Source: a bacterium
GTDB lineage: Bacteria > Joyebacterota > Joyebacteria > Joyebacterales > Joyebacteraceae
Length of the DNA: 64,000 bases
NCBI GenBank assembly: GCA_025782395.1
Contig: JALGZD010000111.1
Span: 1-64,000, forward strand
Direction of reading: 5' to 3'
Position numbers and translations under genes: made by a program. A model generated the notes under the pieces. It did not search any database. It saw only the letters and a list, made by a program, of their open reading frames with translations, and was not told the origin of the DNA. Below, piece by piece: positions 8,546 through 16,450 of the stretch; the first letter of the stretch is position 1; every line of letters starts with the position of its first letter.

Positions 8546-9760
8546 ATGCTCAAGGTGTTGAAGACCGAGGAAGAGTACGAGGTGGCCCTTGAGAGGGCCG
8601 GGCTGCTTGTCGCGCTCGATCCCGAAGATGAGACCGTCGAGGCAGACGAGCTTGAGCTGCTCACACTCGTCATCAAGACATACGAGGATGAGCACTTCCC
8701 AATGAGGAGGCCGACGGCGATCGAAGCGATCCAGTTCCGCATGGAGCAGCAGGAGTTGACGCAGCGGGATCTCGTGCCGTTCCTGGGGAGTCGCAGTAGG
8801 GTTTCCGAGGTACTCCGCGGCAAGAGAGCGCTGACACTCAAGATGATCCGGGCGCTTCATCGAGGTCTCGGAATCCCTGCAGACATCCTGCTGCAGGAGG
8901 CGGGAGCGAGGCTGCCTGAGGATGTCGAGGGTGTCGAGTGGGCGAAGTTCCCGGTCAAGGAGATGGTCAAGAGGACATGGCTCAAGTTCGGCGGATCGTC
9001 GCGTGACGTGAAGGACCATGCGGAGGAGCTCATGCGCGGGTTCTTCTCTGGTCCCGGAGCGTGTGGACTTGATCACGTTCTCTTCAGGAGTCATGTTCGT
9101 CAGGCCTCCGCCATGGACAACCAAGCGCTGGCCGCTTGGTGCTCACAGGTCATGCGGTTGGCGGCGATGCGGGAACTCGACATGCCCTACGCGAGTGGGG
9201 TGATCACCAGCGGGTTCCTGCGTGATCTGGTCAAGCTCAGCTACCTCAGCGATGGTCCGGTGCTCGCGAAGGAGTTCCTTGAGAAGAGCGGGATTCACCT
9301 GGTACTTCTGCATCACCTTCCCAAGACGCACCTCGACGGTGCGGCGATGCTCCAGGAAGACGGGACACCCGTCGTGGCGCTCACATTGCGGCACGACCGG
9401 CTCGATAGTTTCTGGTTCTCGCTTCTTCACGAACTCGCGCACGTGGCCCTGCACCTCAGTGACGGGGAGTCGCCGTGGTTCTTCGATGATCTCGATGTTG
9501 ATGGAGACGCTCTGGAGTCACAGGCGGACGAGATGGCTGCGAAGGCACTGATTCCGGAGGATGAATGGAAGCGGGCGGCGGTGCACAGGAAGAGCTCGCC
9601 TGCGGCGGTGAAGGTGTTCGCGGAGCGGCTGCGGATCAGCCCTGCCATCGTCGCCGGGCGCATCCGTCACGAGCGCAGGAACTACCGCATCCTTTCGAGA
9701 CTCGTCGGCCACGGGAAGGTGCGAGAGCTCTTCCCGGGCCTTGATGCTGGCGTGGCGTAG
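8546..9760 (+). CDS. higA: HigA-like antitoxin fused to an ImmA/IrrE metallopeptidase
   Basis: 404 residues, four times the length of a minimal HigA. Residues about 55-110 are an HTH_XRE DNA-binding domain (ELTQRDLVPFLGSRSRVSEVL, as in HigA). Residues about 240-360 are an ImmA/IrrE (DUF955) zinc peptidase: HELAH gives H295, E296 and H299, and E324 in LESQADEMA is the expected third ligand. Such long HigA-peptidase fusions are a known antitoxin form. The N-terminal part should repress the promoter and neutralise the toxin; the peptidase may act in antitoxin or toxin turnover, which is inference. It directly follows higB in one operon. Confidence 0.85.
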   Translation: MLKVLKTEEEYEVALERAGLLVALDPEDETVEADELELLTLVIKTYEDEHFPMRRPTAIEAIQFRMEQQELTQRDLVPFLGSRSRVSEVLRGKRALTLKMIRALHRGLGIPADILLQEAGARLPEDVEGVEWAKFPVKEMVKRTWLKFGGSSRDVKDHAEELMRGFFSGPGACGLDHVLFRSHVRQASAMDNQALAAWCSQVMRLAAMRELDMPYASGVITSGFLRDLVKLSYLSDGPVLAKEFLEKSGIHLVLLHHLPKTHLDGAAMLQEDGTPVVALTLRHDRLDSFWFSLLHELAHVALHLSDGESPWFFDDLDVDGDALESQADEMAAKALIPEDEWKRAAVHRKSSPAAVKVFAERLRISPAIVAGRIRHERRNYRILSRLVGHGKVRELFPGLDAGVA

Positions 9761-9936
9761 GCGTCAAGGCGCTCGACGGATGCTATGATGACTCCTGCCG
9801 AAGGTGGACCAGCTTGGCGAACCCGAACACAGGAGCCCGACGACACATGACTGTCTGGTTCACACGTGCCGGCAGCTCTCCGCAATTCTGGGTTGGGCTG
9901 CACCGGGCTCGTCTTGCCGGGCGCACTACCATCCCC

Positions 9937-10341
9937 TCAGTCCGACTCGATGAAGGCTGACTTGAACTCTGCCGAAGGCTCGATGTCATGGTAGCAGTAA
10001 ACGATGACTCCCGAAGGGTCAACGACGCCGAATCCGCGATCGCCCCACGGGTGGTCTTCAAGAGGGATGAGTGGCTTCAGGCCCTCTCCGATCAAGCGTG
10101 TGTGCACGGCATCGGCGTCCGCGACGTGCAGGTTGAGCGTGACTCCACCCTTGAACTCGGGCGCATCGTCGCGCGGCTCCATGAGACTCACCTCTGGCTC
10201 CGCGTCCGCTCCCGAGAGACGGAGGACGACGTACCAGCCGCAGTCGAATATCGCCTTGGCATCGAAGTGCTTCTCGTAGAATCGGCGCGTTTCCAGGAGA
10301 TGGGATGTCGTGAACGTAGCGCTGACAGTGCGGATATCCAT
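9937..10341 (-). CDS. VOC (glyoxalase/bleomycin-resistance) family protein
   Basis: 134 residues from the ATG at 10341, which is preceded on the minus strand by GGAGGG at 6 bases; an upstream in-frame ATG would add 16 residues without such a site. The protein has the paired beta-alpha-beta-beta-beta modules of the VOC fold: a FYEKHF first helix, VVLRLSGADAE, then VHTRLIGEGLKPLIPLEDHPWGDR and a closing FGVVDPSGVIVYCYHDI. These proteins bind a metal and act on small molecules or bind antibiotics; the substrate cannot be read from the sequence. It is a single-gene unit on the opposite strand to its neighbours. Confidence 0.85.
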   Translation of the reverse strand: MDIRTVSATFTTSHLLETRRFYEKHFDAKAIFDCGWYVVLRLSGADAEPEVSLMEPRDDAPEFKGGVTLNLHVADADAVHTRLIGEGLKPLIPLEDHPWGDRGFGVVDPSGVIVYCYHDIEPSAEFKSAFIESD

Positions 10342-10379
10342 GCCAATCCCTCCGTTTTGGGGTTGAACTCTGACACCAT

Positions 10380-10408
10380 AACCTGTCATACATCAAGACT
10401 ATCAGGTT
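10380..10408. promoter_or_regulatory. Inverted repeat upstream of the VOC gene
   Basis: AACCTG and CAGGTT flank a 17-base spacer about 40 bases upstream of the VOC start. The size and position suit a dimeric repressor site over the promoter, but no promoter boxes could be confirmed. Confidence 0.35.
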
Positions 10409-10414
10409 AGCTGA

Positions 10415-10642
10415 CAGAGTGTCTTGAAGATTCCGGCCAGTCTGGTGGCACAGCGATCCTACGGTAGAGGAGACACGGAGTACCTGGATGACAATCGCAC
10501 CTGCGTGCTCCACGTGGCACTTGAGCCGGAGAAGACCTACGCCATCTGGATCAACGTGGATCAGTTCCAGTCGTTCCAGGACCCTGAGGGACATCCGGCC
10601 GTCCCGTACCTGCTGGTCTTCAGAACGGGGCCGGGGGAGTAG
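10415..10642 (+). pseudogene. Gene remnant: C-terminal piece of a secreted/Ig-like protein family
   Basis: The frame opens after a stop at 10412 and encodes about 75 residues with no initiation signal better than a TTG. The peptide contains LEPEKTYAIWINVDQFQSF and PEGHPAVPYLLVFRT, which resembles the very C-terminus of larger bacterial proteins that end in an Ig-like beta-sandwich (pattern: LEPGKTY..W.N...FQ.F.D..G.PAVPYLL.F.T). Because everything upstream of that module is absent, I read it as a fragment left by deletion or insertion. The homology is from memory and should be treated as tentative. Confidence 0.45.
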
Positions 10643-10809
10643 TTGCCGAGTACGACTGCGTTTCCAAGAGACGCCTTGCACAGACCCCCACTGCGCCCCA
10701 TCCCCAAGACAGGGAACTTACAAATCTTATTGCAACTTACAGAGTGGGGGAGTACGTTTCATAACATGCTACTACTAGTGTACTTATAGTAACGTACGGC
10801 TGCTTACTG

Positions 10810-10840
10810 GTGCGGAAGCACAGCCCTGTGGCTTCCGCAC
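10810..10840. repeat. Perfect 10-bp stem hairpin between two gene remnants
   Basis: GTGCGGAAGC and GCTTCCGCAC are exact reverse complements around an 11-base loop. ACAG and CTGT next to the stem extend it with one bulge. It follows an AT-rich stretch (10690-10800) that holds no ORF. It may be a terminator or the end of a lost element. Confidence 0.45.
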
Positions 10841-10856
10841 GCGGGCAGGACGACAT

Positions 10857-11048
10857 GCGATCAGCAGACAACCCATACAGTCCAAGGCCGTGGCCAAGGA
10901 ACCCGGCATCTCCGTGGAGCAGGCAGCGCCGGTGCGGAATGGGATCATCAAGAAAGGCCTCGCATACAGCCCGAGCCGTGGGCTGGTTGCCTTCACGGTT
11001 CCGAAGTTCGATGAGTACTTGAGGCGGGTGGAGTTGCCACAGGAGTAG
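10857..11048 (+). pseudogene. Gene remnant: C-terminal winged-helix end of an AAA ATPase
   Basis: One frame encodes a peptide with GISVEQAAPVRNGIIKKG, then LAYSPSRGLVAFTVPKFDEY and a short tail before TAG. This closely follows the winged-helix C-terminus of common archaeal/bacterial AAA ATPases (GVS..t.s..l..L..kGlIY.p.rG.iaFTVP.Fd.ym.R). The ATPase domain is missing, and no start codon with a ribosome site precedes it. It is read as a decayed fragment. Confidence 0.5.
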
Positions 11049-11118
11049 GAGATGTGGACATGCGGCCGACGAGCCTGTCTGTCACGCCGGCTGCAAGCGC
11101 GGATGTTAGGCGGACCCA

Positions 11119-11613
11119 ATGAGTGGTTCGGTTTACTACGGACTAGCTGCCGACCTGGTACTCGCAGCTCACACGTCGTTCGTCGTCTTCGTGATCCTCG
11201 GGCTTGTACTCATACTGGTCGGAGGCGTTCGAGGTTGGTCTTGGGTCAAGCACCCATGGTTTCGCCTTGTTCATTTGCTGGTAATCGGTGTCGTTGCTGC
11301 TCAAGCGTGGCGAGCGGCGATCTGTCCCCTGACAGCCCTTGAGATGGCGCTCAGGTCCCAAGCCGGAGATGCGGTCTACACTGGCAGCTTCATCGCTCAC
11401 TGGCTGGCGACCCTTCTTTACTATGATGTCCCGCTATGGGTCTTTGCGATCTGCTACACGGCATTCGGTTTGCTGGTAGTGGCGAGTTGGGTCATCGTTC
11501 GCCCGAGGCCCTTTGCCCGATGCAGCCTGGAGGTGGTCGTGGATACAGAGAAGCCGCAAGGCGGTGAGGCGGTGAGAAGCGAGTCCTCAAGAGCTGTTCG
11601 ACCGGCTGTCTGA
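11119..11613 (+). CDS. DUF2784 family membrane protein
   Basis: 164 residues with four hydrophobic segments (about 8-35, 46-62, 86-103 and 108-125). It carries the DUF2784 signature: an N-terminal YYGLAADLVLAAHTSFVVFV, then RGWSWVKHPWFRLVHLL, and CPLTALEMALR followed by FIAHWLATLLYYDVP. The function of DUF2784 is unknown. The roughly 35-residue tail after the last helix is polar and unlike the family. It begins 10 bases after a GTTAGGC sequence, discussed among the rejected items. It stands alone between gene remnants and the methyltransferase. Confidence 0.8.
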   Translation: MSGSVYYGLAADLVLAAHTSFVVFVILGLVLILVGGVRGWSWVKHPWFRLVHLLVIGVVAAQAWRAAICPLTALEMALRSQAGDAVYTGSFIAHWLATLLYYDVPLWVFAICYTAFGLLVVASWVIVRPRPFARCSLEVVVDTEKPQGGEAVRSESSRAVRPAV

Positions 11614-11691
11614 CTGGCGCATGCCGCCGGGTCTATCTGTCAGAGAGTGGGGCAGTACACAAGGCAGAGACAGATCGAAGGAGCAGCCCAA

Positions 11692-12429
11692 ATGAGAACA
11701 GAACAGGACATTGATCTTTACTTGGATGCGGTGATCACGGAGGGATTGTATCCAAGCAGAGGCAAGCTCCGATTTGAAATGGACAGGCTTCTTGGGGGAA
11801 TCGACTTCAAGAACAGGAGGGTTCTTGATATCGGAGGAGGCTTCGGTCTGTATAGCTTCTATGCAGCCTGTAGGGGTGCTGGAAAAGTAGTATGCCTTGA
11901 GCCTGAAGCTGACGGAAGTTCCTCCGGGGCAACTGATAAGTTCCACAGACTGGAGAGGCTTCTCGGATACGACAATGTCGAACTCAGGCCGGTAGCACTT
12001 CAAGCACTGGAACTCGAAGGTGAGACATTTGATGTCATACTACTTCACCACTCCATAAACCATCTGGATGAAACAGCATGTATCAACTTGTTGGAGGAAT
12101 CCAAATCCAGAGCTGTTTACGAAGAGATATGCTCGACGATCTATTCCCTATCAAACAGAGCTGCGAAGCTGATTGTCTGTGATTGCTCAAGATACAACTT
12201 CTTTGCCCTGCTCGGAATCCGCAATCCCTTTGCACCTACAATTGAATGGCACAAGCATCAAGCGCCGGAAGTATGGGCGAGCTTGTTGGGTGAGGCGGGC
12301 TTCGTGAATCCTGGAATAAGATGGTCATCGTTCGGCGAGCTGCGCAATTGGGGAAGAGTCCTCATTGGTAATAGGATGATGGCATATCTCCTCACAAGTC
12401 ATTTCTGTCTCACTATGGATGCACCCTAG
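11692..12429 (+). CDS. Class I SAM-dependent methyltransferase
   Basis: 245 residues from the ATG at 11692, with GAAGGAG 8 bases upstream; a longer frame starting at 11647 lacks a site. Motif I is VLDIGGGFGLYSF (44-56), followed by VVCLEPE, the acidic residue expected to bind the SAM ribose. LHHSINHLDE fits the substrate-side motif of Rossmann methyltransferases. The codon use and AT content are visibly higher than in flanking genes, which suggests recent transfer. Similar proteins methylate small molecules or sugars in surface-polysaccharide and natural-product clusters, but the substrate cannot be told here. Confidence 0.75.
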   Translation: MRTEQDIDLYLDAVITEGLYPSRGKLRFEMDRLLGGIDFKNRRVLDIGGGFGLYSFYAACRGAGKVVCLEPEADGSSSGATDKFHRLERLLGYDNVELRPVALQALELEGETFDVILLHHSINHLDETACINLLEESKSRAVYEEICSTIYSLSNRAAKLIVCDCSRYNFFALLGIRNPFAPTIEWHKHQAPEVWASLLGEAGFVNPGIRWSSFGELRNWGRVLIGNRMMAYLLTSHFCLTMDAP

Positions 12430-12475
12430 AAGTCGAGGTTTGTGTCTGACAGGGGCTGCACCGGCCGTTACTTCG

Positions 12476-12504
12476 TGCTATCCTGCAACCGTGCGCTCGG
12501 TTGC
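12476..12504 (+). promoter_or_regulatory. Extended -10 promoter followed by a leader hairpin
   Basis: TGCTATCCT is a TGn-TATnnT extended -10 box. It is followed at once by GCAACCG and CGGTTGC, a perfect 7-bp hairpin with a 6-base loop. The combination (TTACT..GTG..TA..ATCC then a GC hairpin) resembles the elements at 14635-14701 and 16339-16405. It lies about 90 bases before the MuiA-like start. Confidence 0.45.
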
Positions 12505-12591
12505 CCACCCAGGAGCGCGGGAGCCCGCGCATCGGCCCCCTTGAACAGCGGACGCAATCACACCACCGGGAGCCCTCTGAAGGAGGAACCC

Positions 12592-14640
12592 ATGTTCCGG
12601 AATGCCCACACCTCGCTTTGCACAGTCGCCGTATTGGCTGTGCTTTTTGTCGCGGCGCTCGTAGCTGGAGCTGTCGCCGACGACCCCGGCAACAGCAACC
12701 ACACCGGCAACGATGTATCGCTCGAGACGAAGATCGCTTCAGCCACCGTATACAGTCACCAGGCGCAGATCGTGAGGCGCGGCACCGTCAGCCTGGCCGC
12801 CGGGTCGAGCCGCATACTCTGCAGCGATCTCCCGGAGGGCTTCGTCGAGACCTCCCTCATCGTTGAGGGAAGAGGAAGCGCGGAGGCCCAGATCGTCGGG
12901 ATCGACTTCGAGCGGAGAGAAGACGACTACAGGGGTACGCCCAGATACAAGGAGCTGAGTGAGGAGCTTGAGACCCTTCACGCGGAGCGGGCGGATCTGA
13001 TCATCCAGCGGGACGCCATCAAGCGTCGCGAGGCCATGACGCGCTCGGTCAGCGACCTGTCAGTCTCGAAGGGGAGGGAACAGCTCGCAGCGGGAACGTT
13101 CTCCATGCAGGAATGGCGAGAGCTCCTGGCATTCATCGAGGAAGAGACGCTCGCGGGTGAACTCCGCCTTCAGGAGATCAGGGAGAAGTCCGACGAGATC
13201 GAGAAGCGCATGCGGTGGATCGACGGCGAGATGCGGAAGATGCGCGGCAACGCGACCGGAGGCAAGGACCTTATCGTCGACTGCGAAGTAGCATCCGCCG
13301 GAGATCTCACGTTCGAGATCACATACATCGTGGGGGGCGCGTCGTGGCATCCCGAGTACACGGTGCGGTACATCGAGGAGTTCGACGAGGTCGAGCTCAC
13401 CTACGCGGCCCGCATCTCACAGAGCACGGGCGAGGACTGGAACGGGGTCGACGTGCTGCTGTCGACAGCGAGTCCGCACGTAGGTGCTGCTCCCCCGACG
13501 CTCTTCCCGCACTTCCTCGGCGCAGTGCGCGGCGCCATCACCGGAAGAGTGACCGATGCCACGACCGGCGCGCCGCTCGGGTTCGCGAACATCATGGTTG
13601 TGGGAACGCCGTACGGGGGCACGACGAACAGAGACGGCCACTACGAGATCAGAGGTGTTGAAAGCGGCAAGTACACCATCCAGGCCGGCTACATGGGCTA
13701 CGAGCCGACGCGGCGTGTCAATATCCGGGTCATCGCCGGCGCCACGAAGCGTGTCGACATGGCGCTCCAACCCGCCCGGATCAGCGCCGGGGAGACAGCG
13801 ACGCGGCGAGGTATGGACAGCGAGGATATGAGAATTCGGCCGATCAACACCGTCGCGGAGGCTATCGCTACGCAGCCGGGCGTTGTCCTTCACGAAGGGG
13901 AGATCCACGTCCGCGGCGGAAGGTCGTCGGAGGTCAAGATGTACGTCGATGCACCTGCCATATCGTACGCCGAGATGACGGTCGCAGGCTCCGAGTTCGC
14001 CGCAAACCTCGTCATCGCGAAGCCGGTCGAACTCGAGACCGGGGCGGAGCCGAAACGGGTACTCGTCGTGCAGAGGCGGATCCCGGGGACGTTCGTGCGG
14101 GAGGCGATCCCGCGGTACTCCGACCACGTCTTTGTGAGAGGGACACTCGTCAATCCACTGGACGTCCCGATCCTTGCCGGGCCCGCTGAGGTCTACGTCG
14201 AGTCGGCGCCTGCCCAGGAAGGACCACCGGTCACGAACTTCGTCGGGAAGGACTCAATCCAAGACGTTGCCCCGGGCGAGGAGTTCACGATGTATCTCGG
14301 GGTCGACCAGAGCCTCAAGGTCGAGCAGGAGATCGCGAGAGAGGTGCTGACGCGCGCCGGCAGCAGAAAGACCAAGATCAGGTACACGGTGAGCATCATG
14401 TCCGAGAGCTTCCGCAAGCTTCCGGCTGAGCTCTGGGTGCTCGACCGCGTGCCGGTCTCTATGATCAAGGACGTAGCAGTCAGAGATATCGAGATCCTGC
14501 CCGAGCCGGATGAACACGACGAGGAAGGGCTTCTGACGTGGAAGCTCACGCTTGATGCGGGCGAGCGGGCCGAGATCGTGACCGAGTACACGGTCGAGTT
14601 CCCCTCGGCGTTCACGCCGCGCGGCATCAATCTGGAGTAG
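12592..14640 (+). CDS. MuiA-like DUF4139 protein with carboxypeptidase-regulatory and TonB-plug-like insert
   Basis: 682 residues from the ATG at 12592 (AAGGAGG 7 bases upstream), with a signal peptide at 1-29. Residues about 46-110 are the DUF4140 N-domain, 118-217 a coiled coil, and 225-295 the start of DUF4139 (SWHPEYTVRY, GEDWNGVDVLLSTASP). DUF4139 is then interrupted by a CarboxypepD_reg-like domain (315-395: GRVTDATTGAPLGFANIMV, YEIRGVESGKYTI). After it comes a segment that looks like the start of a TonB receptor plug (418-453: NTVAEAIATQPGVVLHEG, VRGGRSSEVKMYVD). DUF4139 resumes at about 480-682. The family is named for mucoidy inhibition, but its biochemistry is unknown. The protein is exported to the periplasm. 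Confidence 0.8.
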   Translation: MFRNAHTSLCTVAVLAVLFVAALVAGAVADDPGNSNHTGNDVSLETKIASATVYSHQAQIVRRGTVSLAAGSSRILCSDLPEGFVETSLIVEGRGSAEAQIVGIDFERREDDYRGTPRYKELSEELETLHAERADLIIQRDAIKRREAMTRSVSDLSVSKGREQLAAGTFSMQEWRELLAFIEEETLAGELRLQEIREKSDEIEKRMRWIDGEMRKMRGNATGGKDLIVDCEVASAGDLTFEITYIVGGASWHPEYTVRYIEEFDEVELTYAARISQSTGEDWNGVDVLLSTASPHVGAAPPTLFPHFLGAVRGAITGRVTDATTGAPLGFANIMVVGTPYGGTTNRDGHYEIRGVESGKYTIQAGYMGYEPTRRVNIRVIAGATKRVDMALQPARISAGETATRRGMDSEDMRIRPINTVAEAIATQPGVVLHEGEIHVRGGRSSEVKMYVDAPAISYAEMTVAGSEFAANLVIAKPVELETGAEPKRVLVVQRRIPGTFVREAIPRYSDHVFVRGTLVNPLDVPILAGPAEVYVESAPAQEGPPVTNFVGKDSIQDVAPGEEFTMYLGVDQSLKVEQEIAREVLTRAGSRKTKIRYTVSIMSESFRKLPAELWVLDRVPVSMIKDVAVRDIEILPEPDEHDEEGLLTWKLTLDAGERAEIVTEYTVEFPSAFTPRGINLE

Positions 14641-14701
14641 GCAAAGAGAGCACATCGCACATACTGTGACAGTATCCGGGTCAGCCCGGCGGGCCGGCCC
14701 G
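14635..14701. repeat. 67-bp stop-anchored intergenic element, copy A
   Basis: It begins with the last codons of the MuiA-like gene (GAGTAG) and contains the perfect palindrome ATACTGT-G-ACAGTAT (14661-14675). A GC-rich imperfect stem follows (CGGGTCAGCCC with GGGCCGGCCCG). About 51 of its 67 bases match copy B at 16339-16405, without gaps in most of the alignment. The two copies bracket the gene at 14767-16344. It may be promoter plus leader hairpin, or a mobile/duplicated end sequence. Confidence 0.6.
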
Positions 14702-14766
14702 CGACCAGCTCGAGCGCGCCGTTGCGGCCGGTAATCGCTCAGCAGCCTCTTCGAAGGAGCTGCCCC

Positions 14767-16344
14767 ATGAGCAAGCCAACGACCTTTATCGCCGCCGCGC
14801 TCATCGCGGGAGCGCTTCTTGCCGGCCCCGCAGCAAACGCCCAGGATGTCCTCACCCCCGACGAGCATGACCTGCTCAGGGTCTGTGAGGGAGTTGTGCA
14901 GCTCTTCGATCGCGAGGCTGACGCCATCTGGCCCGGGTACTCGCTCGCGGAGCAGCCGTTCCTCGTCTACGTGCCCGACCGGTGGGCGCTTCTGTTCAAT
15001 CCCGCAGGCCCCGTCGACGGCTTCGGATCGCCGCCGGACGAGTGGCCGACTCTCTCTGCGGAGTACGTGTATCACGAGGGGCGCTTCGAGGATCTCGTCG
15101 GCCAGCTCGTGTTCAACCTGGCCGTCGGTGATACGCTGGTGAACGCGGTCGGTTTCCCGGCTGAGTTCCCCGAGAAGATTGCGGACCCGGATGTGGAGGC
15201 GTTCTCGTTCATCGTGCACGAGGCCTTCCACCAGTATCAGCACGCATCGTTCGGGGAGATACCGTGGGCCCGCGAGGAGAAGTACCCGATATCCGATCTC
15301 GAGAATGCCGCCTTGGCCTGGCTCGAGATGCGCGTCCTCGAAGATGCACTCGAGGCCGCCGTTGCCGACGAGTCCGAACGGTGTCTGGAGAGCGCGCGGG
15401 AGTTCGTGGCGGTTCGGCTTCACCGGTGGGAGCGAGGCACTCCGTTCATCCGTGAGTTCGAGCAGGGGAAAGAGCTCCTGGAGGGAACGGCTAAGTACGT
15501 GGAGCTCAGGTCAGTCGAGCGCGTGTCGGGTCTGGACTACATCTCATCCATCGATGGGGCAATGAGTCCGTTGGCCGGCCTGTTCCCTGGCCTCCCGATG
15601 TCCGAACTTCTCCTCAGAGAGCTCCGGGAGCGCAGAGGCGAGAACTGCCTGCAGCCGGCCGACATCCCGCGGAACAGGATCTATGCCGTGGGGGGCGCCG
15701 AGGGCTATCTTCTGGACCACTTCGGGGTCGAATGGAAGGGGCTCGCGCAGGAGGCCGGCCCGGAGTTCTTGTATGTAGGGCTCCTTCAAACCCGCCTCGG
15801 AGTGGACGAGCGCGCCCTCGGGGAACTCGTCGAGCGGGCCGAGAACACGTACGACTATGACGCAGTCCTCGCCGCCACGAGGCGGGCGGCGGAGGAGTAT
15901 GAGCTGGGGTTCGCGCGCGAGCTTGCGGCGTTTGAGTCCCAGGGCGGAGTGCGTCTCGAACTCGTCATGCCCAGTTGGAATCTCTCCCGTTCCCGCATGA
16001 GCAGAGCGAAGAAGTGGCTTGTCGACGGCGGTCGTTCGGATCTGCGCAGCAACTTCGATGTCTATACTCTGAGGGGAGACGGGTGGACATTCGAACTGCA
16101 CCACGCTGCGCTGCTCGAGCTCAACGACTGGGTCGCGCGCAGGAAAGAAGTCGTCGTTTACGATGCGGCCATCGACTCGGCGGTCATCGATGGGGAACGG
16201 GTGTCGCCACTCGTCCCAGGCGCTACGGAGTTCCGGTCTCTCGAGATGACCGGCGAGCGCTTCGTGCTTGAGGCGGCGAAGCCGGGAGAGCTGGTCGTCA
16301 TGGAGGGGACTGTCCGGGTGTTTCTTGACAGGGATTCAGAGTAG
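14767..16344 (+). CDS. Secreted HExxH metalloprotease-like protein of unknown family
   Basis: 525 residues from the ATG at 14767, with GAAGGAG 7 bases upstream. A signal peptide (1-25, ending ANAQ) predicts export. FIVHEAFHQYQH gives H151, E152 and H155 of a zinc peptidase site, and E239 in LLEGTAKYVE is a plausible third ligand, so a gluzincin-type peptidase is likely. The C-terminal 120 residues are beta-rich with no motif I know. A divergent paralogue lies at 30162-31625, in which the catalytic Glu is Gln. The gene is flanked by two related 67-bp elements. Substrate unknown; I do not recognise a named family. Confidence 0.65.
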   Translation: MSKPTTFIAAALIAGALLAGPAANAQDVLTPDEHDLLRVCEGVVQLFDREADAIWPGYSLAEQPFLVYVPDRWALLFNPAGPVDGFGSPPDEWPTLSAEYVYHEGRFEDLVGQLVFNLAVGDTLVNAVGFPAEFPEKIADPDVEAFSFIVHEAFHQYQHASFGEIPWAREEKYPISDLENAALAWLEMRVLEDALEAAVADESERCLESAREFVAVRLHRWERGTPFIREFEQGKELLEGTAKYVELRSVERVSGLDYISSIDGAMSPLAGLFPGLPMSELLLRELRERRGENCLQPADIPRNRIYAVGGAEGYLLDHFGVEWKGLAQEAGPEFLYVGLLQTRLGVDERALGELVERAENTYDYDAVLAATRRAAEEYELGFARELAAFESQGGVRLELVMPSWNLSRSRMSRAKKWLVDGGRSDLRSNFDVYTLRGDGWTFELHHAALLELNDWVARRKEVVVYDAAIDSAVIDGERVSPLVPGATEFRSLEMTGERFVLEAAKPGELVVMEGTVRVFLDRDSE

Positions 16345-16405
16345 GCAAAGAGGACACATCGGTTACTCTGTGGTACCATCCGGGTCGGCCCATTTGGCCG
16401 GCCCG
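16339..16405. repeat. 67-bp stop-anchored intergenic element, copy B
   Basis: It starts with the final codons of the HExxH gene (GAGTAG) and is collinear with copy A. Its 3' stem CCGGGTCGGCC and GGCCGGCCCGG around CATTT is an 11-bp hairpin with a single G-T wobble. The loop bases differ completely from copy A while the stem is kept. TG-G-TACCAT within it could serve as an extended -10 box for the GlmL-like gene. Confidence 0.6.
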
Positions 16406-16450
16406 GTACGGTTTTCACCCGCGAACGCACGCAGCGTGAGGGACGGAGCA

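Noticed and set aside
11105-11111. GTTAGGC shortly before the DUF2784 start, like the core site of an integron gene cassette
   Set aside because: The pattern GTTRRRY is short and expected many times by chance. No paired RYYYAAC box with a folded attC structure was found before or after the gene, and no integrase is present.
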